Numbered from the stretch's first letter, positions 35,101 through 42,861 are shown. The stretch is 64,000 nucleotides of DNA from Paenibacillus sp. FSL K6-1330 (GCF_037976825.1 NZ_CP150269.1:6382501-6446500); one strand, 5' to 3'. Notes: a model not told the origin generated them from the sequence alone. Made by a program: numbers and translations.

Positions 35101-35846
35101 AATACCCGAGCCACATCGCCAAACTCATCCTTGGACGTAACTTTAATACGACGGATCGCCTTCAATCTGCCTTCGCCAAAGCTCTTCAGCATCATGGAGA
35201 CCACGTTGATGCCCCGGGTAATGCTTGGGAGAATCCATAGAATGACCAGCATTCCGATTAACAATCCGCCAGCCATGATATAGATGAACATTTGGACAGA
35301 GCGGTCATATGCCGCTTTTGCTGCTGTTATTTCATCATTGATCTTCTGGTTCTCATAACTGCTAAGCTCGTTCAAACTCGTCAGCATCTCTTCCTGGACA
35401 GCTTGTCCAGTCGAGCTGCGTAGCAGATTGGCCTCTGTTGCATTGCTCTTTGCCAATAGTTCCAATGTCTTGTTTTGATAAACGATATATTGATTCACCG
35501 CACGATCAATCCGGACTAACAATTGCTGCTCTTCGGCGGTATTTGCACTTTCCTTGATCGCTTTAAAATACGCCTGAGTTTGTGTTGTCATCGTTTCCAG
35601 TTCCTGTTCGGACACAGCGTACGTGGACTGGTCATTACTCAGTATCATATTCGTAAGCTCACGCGCCATATCGTTGACCTCTCCGCGCATTGCGCTGGAG
35701 TTTCGTACCTTTTGATAGCGCTCCTGATAGACCTGATCCATCTGGTCTTTCATATAAGTGATTCGGTCATAACCAATCAAGGTCAGAACCAGCATGAGCG
35801 CCAGTAAAGTCGTAAAACCAATGACTAACTTGCTCCTAAGCTTCAT
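32187..35846 (-). CDS. rsbK: Hybrid sensor kinase with three receivers, RsbK-like
   Basis: 1219 residues. TM1 about 5-25, an extracellular CHASE3-like helical region about 30-182, TM2 about 186-208, HAMP 207-260, GAF about 280-430, a long coiled coil about 440-540, HisKA with H551 (SHELRTP), HATPase 655-776, then three receivers with phospho-acceptors at D881, D1003 and D1150. REC2 and REC3 keep the K of the pocket. B. cereus RsbK has CHASE3, GAF, kinase and one receiver as I recall, so three receivers are notable. It should phosphorylate the receiver of the RsbY-like phosphatase, which it follows with a 4-nt overlap. It may also serve other receivers. Confidence 0.92.
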   Translation of the reverse strand: MKLRSKLVIGFTTLLALMLVLTLIGYDRITYMKDQMDQVYQERYQKVRNSSAMRGEVNDMARELTNMILSNDQSTYAVSEQELETMTTQTQAYFKAIKESANTAEEQQLLVRIDRAVNQYIVYQNKTLELLAKSNATEANLLRSSTGQAVQEEMLTSLNELSSYENQKINDEITAAKAAYDRSVQMFIYIMAGGLLIGMLVILWILPSITRGINVVSMMLKSFGEGRLKAIRRIKVTSKDEFGDVARVFKDLSEDIIEKQRIEETYLQAQRDQSWLNSNMARVTELLEGINSLEEVGQRFISEFTPILGAHYGAIYIRQEDKHPNKLEMKGSYAHEGGEEPKISFMIGEGLVGQVAFDKKPIVLRSAPEDYMKVESAWGSSKPVSVMIYPILFENEVMGVMELAAFEETTSLQQQLISQLSQSLGIILNNITGRLRVEQLLRESQAMTEELQVQSEELQTQQEELRRTNENLEEQTNALKRSEDLLQRQQEELEHYNTELVAKTRALEEQVQEVEEKNDEIEKARMQLEQQAKQLSITTKYKSEFMANMSHELRTPLNSLLILSQLLSENKDGNLSNKQIEYAQTIYMSGSDLLKMIDEILDLSKVDAGKMEINYEDVQLPDIEAFVEQNFAAVASRKHIDLGVHIGADIPQSIVTDSHRVKQILRNLLSNAFKFTNSGSVELHVEKADKEKLPLYLNAEADYVAFAVRDTGIGIPADKTDLIFEAFQQVDGTTSRKYGGTGLGLSISRELSRLLGGGILVESEEGKGSCFTLFLPANPPDLVEGTQQAAAAIEAPPERNLIVPKAKMITKEAQPSVQVDDDRNQLGPTDKVLLIIEDDVKFARILMDMARGRGFKALVALQGDIGLEMAKSYKPDAIILDIQLPVIDGWSVMGELKSSAVTRHIPVHVISVVDEVKQGLMMGAIAYLKKPSSREALEGAFTHIESYTEKSMKHLLIVEDDDIQRNSIIELIGHDDVSITAASTGAEALTELHKQHYDCMVLDLMLTDMTGFELLDQIRDDEKLVDLPIIIYTGKDLDSKEEMQLRKYAESIIIKDVKSPERLLDETTLFLHRVEADLPEDKRKILQKLHNKEELFEGKKILLVDDDIRNVFALSSVLEGYHMEVTFAENGREAIELLQEHPDYDLVLMDMMMPEMDGYEAMRRLREMPEFEKLPIIALTAKAMKEDRAKCIEAGASDYMKKPIQTEQLLSLMRVWLYS

Positions 35847-37018
35847 TGATTGGTTTCCTCTCCTTTTTTAAGAGATATCCAAACCAGGCATTTATCGTCC
35901 TCTCGCTCCTGCGATGGATCATCCACAAAATATTGCTCCTTCATTTCATCTTCTCGCCAATGATGAGGGCCGCCCAAATGTTCCTTCAAATACTCCAGCT
36001 TCTCGTCATGACCCCCCTCTACCAGCTCAAGCAGGCCATCCGTATACATAACCAAGTGTCCTTCGCCTTCATACTGAAAGCTTCTAGGCTCCATGTCTTC
36101 GATCCGGTCGAATAACCCCACTGGGCAGCAGCCTTGATCCAAGGTCATCACATCCCCGCTTTCCTGAAAGAAAAGAGCCGGAGGATGGCCTGCATTGACA
36201 TAGTCCACCCGCTTCAAACGGGTGTCTACAACAAGATAGATCGCTGTAAAATAGTACTGTATCAGCTGTTCGCCGAGGTTTAACTGATTGAACCTGCGGT
36301 TCAATTCCTGAACCACCTTCTCCGGTTCGACATAAGTTGTCACCGTGTCCTTCAAAACCGAAGCGATGAACATGCAAAATAGGGACGAAGTAATCCCGTG
36401 TCCCATCATATCCAGCAGAATCACGCCATAACGGCCTTCGCCAAGCGGGTACCATGCATACAAATCCCCCGCCAGTTCCGCTGAGGGCTGGTATAACGCA
36501 TGAATCTCAAGCTGATCATCTTCAATTGGTGAGCTCAAAACGGCATTCTGAACCATGGCCGCAAGCTTCAATTCAGCTTGGACCCGCTGTTCCCTCTCAA
36601 TATGCCAGTCTTTCTCATGCTTCAACCGGAGCGCCAGACGAATCCGTGCCATAAGCTCCACCTTGTTGATCGGCTTCGTCACATAATCGACGGCTCCGGC
36701 ATCCAGCGCTTCCGCCAGCTTCTTGGAATCCCCGACGGCAGTGACCATAATGATCGGTATATCTTTCAAATGCTCATATTGCTGTACAATACGGCAAGCT
36801 TCAATTCCATCCATCTCGGGCATCATCATATCGAGCAGAATCAAATCGATATCCGCTCTCCGGGGATGCAGCTCACGGCTGCGATCGCCAATCCCCAGAT
36901 GTTCCAGCATTTCCAAGGCTGAAGATGCAGATAAAGTATTCTGATAGTTTTCCTTTTTTAAGATTTCTCGAATAATAATGACGTTAGTCGGATTGTCATC
37001 TACGATTAATATTCTCAT
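35843..37018 (-). CDS. rsbY: Receiver-PP2C phosphatase, RsbY-like
   Basis: 391 residues. The N-terminal receiver (1-130) has D63 (LLDMMMPEMDG) and K115; the SpoIIE-type PP2C domain (about 165-385) has ELAGDLYAWYPLG, DMMGHGI, NAGHPPALFF and YTDGLLELVEG. This is the same order as RsbY of B. cereus, a phosphatase that acts on RsbV-P and is switched on by RsbK. Head gene of the five-gene kinase segment, start preceded by AAGGGAGAGG. A poor vegetative-type promoter lies at 37070-37096. Confidence 0.93.
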   Translation of the reverse strand: MRILIVDDNPTNVIIIREILKKENYQNTLSASSALEMLEHLGIGDRSRELHPRRADIDLILLDMMMPEMDGIEACRIVQQYEHLKDIPIIMVTAVGDSKKLAEALDAGAVDYVTKPINKVELMARIRLALRLKHEKDWHIEREQRVQAELKLAAMVQNAVLSSPIEDDQLEIHALYQPSAELAGDLYAWYPLGEGRYGVILLDMMGHGITSSLFCMFIASVLKDTVTTYVEPEKVVQELNRRFNQLNLGEQLIQYYFTAIYLVVDTRLKRVDYVNAGHPPALFFQESGDVMTLDQGCCPVGLFDRIEDMEPRSFQYEGEGHLVMYTDGLLELVEGGHDEKLEYLKEHLGGPHHWREDEMKEQYFVDDPSQEREDDKCLVWISLKKGEETNQ

Positions 37019-37069
37019 TGCCCTCTCCCTTAACGTTACGGATTATACGATAGAAATCCTTTTCCTACT

Positions 37070-37096
37070 ATTATACTATAATAACCTTCTGATCAA
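37070..37096 (-). promoter_or_regulatory. Candidate vegetative promoter of the rsbY gene
   Basis: TTGATC (37091-37096), a short 15-nt spacer and TATAAT (37070-37075) on the minus strand, 52 nt before the ATG. The -10 is perfect, but the spacer is short, so confidence is low. Confidence 0.35.
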
Positions 37097-37167
37097 TTGC
37101 CATAGAAAAAGGCTCTGTATCTTGAATCTTCCACCTTTACAAGGTTTATGGAACATTCTTTTAAAAC

Positions 37168-37210
37168 ATAGATAAGGAATGAGACGTCCAAGGTCTCATT
37201 CCTTATCTAT
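37168..37210 (-). terminator. Terminator after the stress protein gene
   Basis: A perfect 18-bp stem (ATAGATAAGGAATGAGAC and complement) with a 7-nt loop; GTTTTAAAAG follows on the minus strand. Confidence 0.88.
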
Positions 37211-37249
37211 GATTTAAGTCCTATAACGCATACCGTCGATGTTATGTCA

Positions 37250-37591
37250 TTAATCTTTTTTAGCGATGACGAGTACTTTGCCTAGATCCAGCTGTTTCTC
37301 ATAGAATCCAGCCTCGGCCTCCGTGAAGCCAAGCGATACGATTTTGGCGCGGAGCTCATCGCCGCGGGATCGGAATAAATTCGCAAAGGCATCAAACACG
37401 CCTTCTTCCTTGATGCCTACGTTGTTGGCATCGGATGCATCCACGATCCGGCTTGTCTTGTCCGAATCATGAGCCAATACATAAATTCGCTCCTGATCGT
37501 AACCGGACTGGCGCAGGTTCTGAACTTCCTGAACCGCTTGCGTACCGTTCTCAACGACTTTGGCATATGACTTCGTATTGGTAAATTCCAT
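37250..37591 (-). CDS. General stress protein 17M-like (YflT)
   Basis: A 113-residue small soluble protein with the YflT N-terminal pattern SYAKVVENGTQAVQEVQNLRQSGYDQERIYVLAHD and GEVFDAF-like GVFDAFANLF. YflT/GSP17M is a known SigB-dependent general stress protein of unknown biochemical role. A SigB-type promoter stands upstream (37647-37672). It is just outside the rsb gene cluster and has its own terminator, so it looks like a monocistronic target of the module. Confidence 0.9.
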   Translation of the reverse strand: MEFTNTKSYAKVVENGTQAVQEVQNLRQSGYDQERIYVLAHDSDKTSRIVDASDANNVGIKEEGVFDAFANLFRSRGDELRAKIVSLGFTEAEAGFYEKQLDLGKVLVIAKKD

Positions 37592-37646
37592 TGTGAAAAC
37601 CTCCCCTAATAGTGTAAAACCTCAGTAGGTTGTAGTCCATTTGTTA

Positions 37647-37672
37647 TTAACCTGATTTCTTAAGGTTGAAAC
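37647..37672 (-). promoter_or_regulatory. SigB-type promoter of the stress protein gene
   Basis: On the minus strand: GTTTCA (37667-37672), a 14-nt spacer, GGTTAA (37647-37652), 56 nt before the start. The -35 box and spacing are identical to those of the rsbV promoter. Confidence 0.72.
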
Positions 37673-37676
37673 AAAT

Positions 37677-38210
37677 TTACTGGCTATAATCGAAAAACAA
37701 ATCAATTCCTGTAATTTCACCGGAGTTCCGGTCAATAAACACCTTAAGCGCATGATGGTCCTCAAGGTACACATCCCCGTCCTCCGCTTTAAAATACGGC
37801 TTCCCCAGAGATGCCCGAATTTGATTGGTTGTCATACCTATACGCTGGTCTTCAACCTGAAAGGATGCGGCAGAGGGCTTCACATGAACATATTCCGTGT
37901 AGCCGTTGCGAACCCCAACCTCCAAATCTTTGTAATCCAGCTTGGTCATTCCGGTCAGCTCCTCATGCTCAATTTGAGCCGGCGCTCCCAGCTTGCGAAT
38001 GACATCGCGCTTGTTATCCGTTAACGAAATCCCGTTTAAAGTTCGATAGCTCTCCGTAGAGTTGTCGCTGGTCTGTGCTTGTCCAACATCCGATGCGGCA
38101 TGAATAATAGGCGGTGGCGACATCCCGGCAGAAGGCTGCGGCTCTGCCACAGCACCTCCACCTCCGGAGTAAATCAAGAGCCCTACCATCAACAGTGCGA
38201 CATTCCACAT
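37677..38210 (-). CDS. Exported hypothetical protein with two BLIP/SmpA-like repeats
   Basis: 177 residues. Residues 1-23 are a signal peptide or anchor (LLMVGLLIYSGGGGAVAEP). Two similar segments follow: LNGISLTDNKRDVIRKLGAP (about 59) and IGMTTNQIRASLGKPYF (about 123), both of the form that pairs a loop with a Gly-Pro turn, as in SmpA/BLIP-like or DUF4309 proteins. The function is unknown. Start supported by AAAGGAGGAGG. It ends at 37677, close to the SigB-type promoter of the next gene, and follows the DUF948 gene by 57 nt. Confidence 0.75.
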   Translation of the reverse strand: MWNVALLMVGLLIYSGGGGAVAEPQPSAGMSPPPIIHAASDVGQAQTSDNSTESYRTLNGISLTDNKRDVIRKLGAPAQIEHEELTGMTKLDYKDLEVGVRNGYTEYVHVKPSAASFQVEDQRIGMTTNQIRASLGKPYFKAEDGDVYLEDHHALKVFIDRNSGEITGIDLFFDYSQ

Positions 38211-38267
38211 GCGACCTCCTCCTTTCTTCAGCTTGCAGAGCTATACCCGGGCTTGGCTTTTTTACAT

Positions 38268-38789
38268 TTATCTGGCTTTTTGACGACGAAAGCTGTTCCA
38301 CAGACCAACCGCTGTATCCACGTAGGCTAACCAATTCCGGCCGCGTGACTTTTCTTCTTCTTCCGTATGCTGGTACACCGCATCATAGGACTGGAATGTA
38401 CGATCCTGAGCCGTCAAAGGCACTTCCGTACGGGCAGGCTGCTCTTTCTTCTGTTCCATCCGGGATTGCTTAAAGCGGCTAACCATGCCGGAGGATACCT
38501 GCTTCACCGCATAGGTGACTTCGCTTAAAGCTTCTCCCAGATTCTTGACGGTATCCAGTACCGGATCGATCTGTCTCATCTTATGCTGAACATCCACCGT
38601 AATATCGTTCGTATTTCGAATGGTCTGCTTCACTTCATAAGTCAATTCGTCCACCGTCTTTTGGACATCCTGGAGTGTTTCTGTTACCTTTTCGAGCGAT
38701 TGTGTCGCAGCCTTTAATGTCTTGATTAAAAAGAAAACCAGAACCGCAAATGCCACAGCAATAATGGCAACACTGATTTGGGTTAGCAT
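38268..38789 (-). CDS. DUF948 family membrane-anchored protein (YtxG-like)
   Basis: 173 residues. One N-terminal helix (about 3-25) precedes a long coiled coil of heptads (LEKVTETLQDVQKTVDELTYEV...DVQHKMRQIDPVLD) and a charged tail. This is DUF948, to which SigB-dependent YtxG of B. subtilis belongs. A near-perfect SigB-type promoter is found upstream (38836-38861). It probably heads a two-gene unit with the exported protein at 37677-38210. Confidence 0.88.
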   Translation of the reverse strand: MLTQISVAIIAVAFAVLVFFLIKTLKAATQSLEKVTETLQDVQKTVDELTYEVKQTIRNTNDITVDVQHKMRQIDPVLDTVKNLGEALSEVTYAVKQVSSGMVSRFKQSRMEQKKEQPARTEVPLTAQDRTFQSYDAVYQHTEEEEKSRGRNWLAYVDTAVGLWNSFRRQKAR

Positions 38790-38835
38790 ACGTTGTCCCT
38801 CACTTTCAAGTATGTTGGTTTCGGATACGCAATAG

Positions 38836-38861
38836 TTACCCTATCCCCCAGCTCACGAAAC
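38836..38861 (-). promoter_or_regulatory. SigB-type promoter of the DUF948 gene
   Basis: On the minus strand: GTTTCG (38856-38861), 14-nt spacer, GGGTAA (38836-38841), which fully matches the -10 GGGWAW. It lies 47 nt before the start. Confidence 0.8.
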
Positions 38862-39064
38862 AAAGGGACGATTGCTATTCCTGCCATTGTTCTGCAGCTT
38901 GTTTCATCCTCTGCCGCCCCGGTTAAAGAACACTACGAAGGGCGCTGTGGCAACAGCCGATAGCTCCCTACCGAGCTTCAAATTGGGTATATGCCGCTTC
39001 TTGAAGCCTCCTGAGACTGCTTGCTATATCCAATAAAATCGATAAAGAAAGCAGGGTGAATAGG

Positions 39065-39229
39065 ATGTTAAAATGGTCCGTAATTTTTCTAGTTGTTGCA
39101 CTGATTGCAGGGATCTTTGGCTTCTTCGGCATCGTTGAGGCTGCAGCCAGTATCGCGAAGGTGCTGTTCTTCATCTTCGTTGTCCTGTTTGTGATCTCTC
39201 TCTTCACCGGACGCAGACGAAGTATGTGA
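39065..39229 (+). CDS. DUF1328 family small membrane protein (YtjA-like)
   Basis: A 54-residue protein: [20 protein letters not shown], then a small turn with [11 protein letters not shown] and a second helix ([15 protein letters not shown]), ending in TGRRRSM. This is the DUF1328/YtjA pattern of two-helix membrane proteins. AGGGTG stands 6 nt before the ATG. The gene is flanked by a bidirectional terminator. It is divergent from the DUF948 gene, so it may share the stress context, but no clear SigB box is seen on its side. Confidence 0.85.
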   Translation: MLKWSVIFLVVALIAGIFGFFGIVEAAASIAKVLFFIFVVLFVISLFTGRRRSM

Positions 39230-39270
39230 CGCTGTAAGCCCATGCATTGAATATACACATTTGGAAATGA

Positions 39271-39316
39271 AAAAAAGGGTGTCCTCCGTTTGATAAACGG
39301 ATTGGACACCCTTTTT
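39271..39316. terminator. Bidirectional terminator
   Basis: Stem AAAAAGGGTGTCC/GGACACCCTTTTT with an inner CCGTTT/AAACGG pair. It ends the DUF1328 gene (+) and the MFS gene (-). Confidence 0.92.
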
Positions 39317-39348
39317 ATGCGTTATGCGCTGAGCAAAATCGGATCGGG

Positions 39349-40854
39349 TTACACGTTCGTTCCTGCAACCTCCTGATTTCCTGAAGTCTTCGGCTCTTCC
39401 GCCGGTCTCGTCTTCTTAATAAAGAAAGCCAAGATCAAAGAAGCGACGCTGATCCATGTGGCAATAACAAAGGCATAATTAATGCCGTAAATGGTTGCTT
39501 CGTTACCCAGCTTGAGCAGGTCAGCCTGATTCTTCGGATCAAATAGTCCCGATTGCATCAGGGCTTCCCCTTTGCTCTCGGCCTGGGTGGACATTACGGT
39601 AACAAGAATCGCCGTTCCGATCGAGCCGGAAACCATGCGGAGTGTATTCGACATGGCCGTACCGTGGGCGTTCAAGCTCCGCGGCAGTTGATTTAGTCCG
39701 GCCGTCTGGATCGGCATCATAAGCATCGACATCCCGAACATGCGGGCCGTATAGATGATCATGATGTGGTTGTAAGACATTGTTTCGGTCAAATTACTAA
39801 ACTCCCACGTCGTAATGACCGTAATCGCCAGACCGATAACAGCCAGCCATCTTGCGCCAACCTTATCGAAGATCGCGCCCGTAATCGGTGACATGATCCC
39901 CATCAGAATAGCGCCGGGAAGCATGAGAAGTCCTGATTCCACCGGCGTGAATCCACGGATCTGCTGCAGATAAATGGGCAGCAGGATCATGCCGGCATAC
40001 ATTGCCATCGTGACAATGACATTGATTAGGGTCGTTAACGTAAACATGTTGTATTTGAATATCCGGAATTCCAGCATCGGATTGTCGGTCTTCATCTCCC
40101 GCCATACAAACAGGATGAGGGCGATCGCCCCGACCGCTAGGGTCGTAACAACCGGCGTGCTGGACCAACCGTCATTCCCGGCATCACTGAAGCCGTACAG
40201 CAAACCGCCAAAGCCCAAGGTGGACAAAATGATCGCGATCATATCCAGCTTCGGCCGGCTGACCTCGGTAACGTTTTTCAGGAAGAAAACTCCGATTAAT
40301 GTAGCAATGATCGAGAAAGGCAGAATCATGTAGAACAGCACACGCCAATCATAGTGCTCCACAATATATCCGGAAAGCGTAGGTCCGATAGCAGGAGCAA
40401 ATATCATAGCGATCCCCATCATCCCCATCGCCTTGCCGCGATTCTCAACAGGGAAAATATTCAGAAATACAACGGTCATAAGCGGCATCAAAATACCTGC
40501 ACCCGCAGCCTGAACGAGGCGTCCGGTAAGCAGGAACGCAAAATTGGGGCTGATGGCACACAGCAAGGTGCCAATCGTAAACAGCGTCATCGCACTGATG
40601 AACAGCTGCCTTGTCGAGAAACGCGCGATCAGATAAGCGGTAACGGGGATCAAGACCCCGTTCACCAGCATAAAGCCTGTGGTCAGCCACTGGGCTACTG
40701 TCGGTTTGATGCTCAAATTTTCCATGATGCTCGGCAGAGCAACATTCATCAATGTCTGGTTAAGAATGGCGACGAAAGCGCCAATCATAAGTGCAGCAAT
40801 GATAGGGCCTTTCTTAACAGGCTCGCCGGGGCGAACAACGGTATGGGTACTCAT
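39349..40854 (-). CDS. MFS multidrug transporter, DHA2 (EmrB/QacA) type
   Basis: 501 residues, about 14 membrane helices, the DHA2 number. Seen motifs: LNQTLMNVALPSI in TM1, then WLTTGFMLVNGVLIPVTAYL, GRLVQAAGAGILMPL and the motif C segment GMMGIAMIFAPAIGPTLSGY, which marks drug/H+ antiporters. It lies directly after a MarR repressor gene (gap about 50 nt) in the same direction, so it is probably the repressor's target. Substrate not known. Confidence 0.93.
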   Translation of the reverse strand: MSTHTVVRPGEPVKKGPIIAALMIGAFVAILNQTLMNVALPSIMENLSIKPTVAQWLTTGFMLVNGVLIPVTAYLIARFSTRQLFISAMTLFTIGTLLCAISPNFAFLLTGRLVQAAGAGILMPLMTVVFLNIFPVENRGKAMGMMGIAMIFAPAIGPTLSGYIVEHYDWRVLFYMILPFSIIATLIGVFFLKNVTEVSRPKLDMIAIILSTLGFGGLLYGFSDAGNDGWSSTPVVTTLAVGAIALILFVWREMKTDNPMLEFRIFKYNMFTLTTLINVIVTMAMYAGMILLPIYLQQIRGFTPVESGLLMLPGAILMGIMSPITGAIFDKVGARWLAVIGLAITVITTWEFSNLTETMSYNHIMIIYTARMFGMSMLMMPIQTAGLNQLPRSLNAHGTAMSNTLRMVSGSIGTAILVTVMSTQAESKGEALMQSGLFDPKNQADLLKLGNEATIYGINYAFVIATWISVASLILAFFIKKTRPAEEPKTSGNQEVAGTNV

Positions 40855-40906
40855 GTGCAGCCTTCACTCTCTTTCTAAGTAAAATCATATATATAGCTTG
40901 TTTGTT

Positions 40907-41356
40907 CTATGTGGACATCTGACCTTGGATGTGCTCAACATTCGTCAAAATTTTGCGATATAGGACACTCAACTGCTTAACCTCTTCGTCCGTTAGAAAA
41001 CCGTATAACAAATCGCTCAACTCGGCACGTTTATTGGCCAACTGTTCGATCAGTTCCCGCCCAAGCGGCGTGATCTCCAGATGGATAACTCTTCGGTCGG
41101 CTGTATCCCTTATTCGGCGCGCGAACCCACCTTCGATTAATTTATCGGATATGCCTGTAACCGCTCCGCATGTCACATGAATGGAATCGGCCAAATCCGA
41201 CAATCTCAAAGCTCCCTGTTCATGAAGCATCTCCAAAGCGGTATACTGGGTTCTGCCTAGTTTAGGAAATCCCTCCTTCTGCCATTCATGATGCACAGTC
41301 CGAACCATCTTCTTAAATAGCATCTCCAACTCCAGAATTTCATTCCGCATGGACAT
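40907..41356 (-). CDS. MarR family repressor
   Basis: 149 residues with the winged helix at about 35-105: TQYTALEMLHEQGALRLSDL, then HVTCGAVTGISDKLIEGGFARR and DRRVIHLEITPLG in the wing. It is the first gene of the repressor-pump operon. The upstream region holds a 12-bp palindrome and two copies of an 11-bp direct repeat (41426-41460), which look like its operators. Start supported by AAGGGAGTG. The ligand is not known; the pump suggests a toxic lipophilic compound. Confidence 0.93.
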   Translation of the reverse strand: MSMRNEILELEMLFKKMVRTVHHEWQKEGFPKLGRTQYTALEMLHEQGALRLSDLADSIHVTCGAVTGISDKLIEGGFARRIRDTADRRVIHLEITPLGRELIEQLANKRAELSDLLYGFLTDEEVKQLSVLYRKILTNVEHIQGQMST

Positions 41357-41425
41357 GTATTTTTACACTCCCTTAAAAGGTCCAGCACTCCTTCAACAGA
41401 GACAGCCATCTTCGCCTCTATATAC

Positions 41426-41460
41426 TTTAGTACTAAAACATTTATTTCTAAACATTTATT
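41426..41460 (-). promoter_or_regulatory. Likely operator region of the MarR-MFS operon
   Basis: A perfect 12-bp palindrome TTTAGTACTAAA (41426-41437) overlaps the first of two identical AAACATTTATT copies (41436-41446 and 41450-41460, 14 nt apart). It lies about 70-100 nt upstream of the repressor start. Symmetric A/T-rich sites of this kind are usual for MarR proteins. Confidence 0.55.
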
Positions 41461-41550
41461 GATTATAGTGGCGGATGATTATAGTGTCAATGTTTACATA
41501 TGTATTTTCTTTATAGTTTTTTTCTGAAAATAATGACATCTCTTGAAAAC

Positions 41551-41592
41551 ACAAAAAAAGACCCAGACATTCTTCCCTTGTCTGAGTCTTTA
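41551..41592 (-). terminator. Terminator
   Basis: AAAGAC.CAGACA pairs with TGTCTG.GTCTTT with one mismatch, then seven T's on the minus strand. Ends the 192-residue gene. Confidence 0.85.
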
Positions 41593-41607
41593 GCCGATTC
41601 CCTTGCT

Positions 41608-42186
41608 TTACTTAAATAGCGACGGAATGGACATCCAATCCATGGTGAAGTTCAATTCCAAGCCATCAGACAGAAACTTCACATTTTTCACAGTTACCAG
41701 ATCCGGTAAATAGTCCTTGAGCGAAATTTGAATCGGATCCAGGCGGAACATATTCAAAGGGATCTCAACTCCCCGAATCGTCGTCGATTCATGTATCAGG
41801 TGAAGATGGCTTCCCTCAGCCGACATTTGAAAGCGCAGCACAGCGCCAAAGGGAAGGATCCCCCATTGCCCGTTCATACGGGCTGTCATTGTGGTGCCAT
41901 TCATCATGAAATCGGCGCCTGTAATATCTACGCCCAGGTCATGGGTGCTCATATATTTGACCATGTTCTTCTTGCTGAGTTCCCCGACTTCTTCTGTGCT
42001 CAGCAGCATGCGGGTATCCCGATTTGATACCATAGTCATCAACTTGTCCTTAAAATCAACGGAACGATATCGCATATCAAGAGATTGCGTAGGATAAACA
42101 AACCAGACCAACGCACCGATAATCACAAGCAGAAGGACAAATATACCCAGCAGGAAACGTCCGGCTCTTTTTTTTCGACGTACCAT
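41608..42186 (-). CDS. Membrane-anchored hypothetical protein, YpmS-like
   Basis: 192 residues. A basic start (MVRRKKRAGR) and one helix (about 11-30), then an extracellular domain with beta strands: DITGADFMMNGTTMTARMNGQWGILP. The architecture resembles DUF2140/YpmS proteins of Bacilli, but I cannot prove membership. Good ribosome site GGAGGAGG. It stands alone, with its own terminator, between the MarR-MFS region and a divergent exported protein gene. Confidence 0.65.
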   Translation of the reverse strand: MVRRKKRAGRFLLGIFVLLLVIIGALVWFVYPTQSLDMRYRSVDFKDKLMTMVSNRDTRMLLSTEEVGELSKKNMVKYMSTHDLGVDITGADFMMNGTTMTARMNGQWGILPFGAVLRFQMSAEGSHLHLIHESTTIRGVEIPLNMFRLDPIQISLKDYLPDLVTVKNVKFLSDGLELNFTMDWMSIPSLFK

Positions 42187-42388
42187 TCAAAGTCCCTCCT
42201 CCCATAGGATATTCCTGCAATAACAAGGCTTTTCCCATCTCCAAAGTATATAGGAATCCATGAAACTTGTCACGATTTGAGAAATGTACCCAACTTTCTT
42301 GGTTCAAAACATCCAAATCGTGGTTATTACGATAATGTGTTAAAATAATGTGTCAAATCATACTTCGGTCCCAAGGAGGAATTATTCC

Positions 42389-42754
42389 ATGAAAAAAACA
42401 CTAAGCATTACTGCAGCCCTAGCACTCACCCTGTCCCTGACCGCCGTAGCAAGCGCAGACCCGATTAACGGGACGGTATCCGAAACTTCGGGGACGGTAA
42501 CTGAAACTTCAGGTCCGGCTCCCATCTCGACGACAGAGCCTATTATAAAACCGGAAGAAGTCGTGTTGGTGCCTACACCTATGATCGAGATTGCGGAAAG
42601 AACCTACTTCTATAACGCTCCAAACGGCGAAAAGCTTGGTGCCTTGGCTTCGCAAAAAATCGACACAACCGGTAATCGAACGGGTGTCGTGTTTGGCGGG
42701 GAATGGATTGAAGTTTATACATGGCTCGGTAAAGCTTGGATTTATGTAGCGTAA
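42389..42754 (+). CDS. Exported hypothetical protein
   Basis: 121 residues. A clear Sec signal peptide (residues 1-24: KKTLSITAALALTLSLTAVASA) with an ASA-D cleavage site. The mature part is Ser/Thr/Pro-rich at first (about 25-60), then a small domain with paired W and Y (GGEWIEVYTWLGKAWIYV) of the SH3-like type. I start at ATG 42389 because AAGGAGG stands about 10 nt upstream; the frame reaches to 42350 without one. It is divergent from the 41608-42186 gene and is followed by a hairpin. Confidence 0.78.
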   Translation: MKKTLSITAALALTLSLTAVASADPINGTVSETSGTVTETSGPAPISTTEPIIKPEEVVLVPTPMIEIAERTYFYNAPNGEKLGALASQKIDTTGNRTGVVFGGEWIEVYTWLGKAWIYVA

Positions 42755-42802
42755 TCGTGTATGACTGCCGGACTTCATGATCCTTCATGTATCCTAGCAG
42801 GT

Positions 42803-42838
42803 TAAATGGCAGGTCAAGACAATCTTGGCCTGCCATTT
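42803..42838. terminator. Hairpin between convergent genes
   Basis: Stem AAATGGCAGG/CCTGCCATTT with inner CAAG/CTTG. T-run is short (TTTGT). It can end the exported-protein gene (+) or the CDF gene (-). Confidence 0.65.
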
Positions 42839-42861
42839 GTATACGTACCTCTTCGGTGCCT

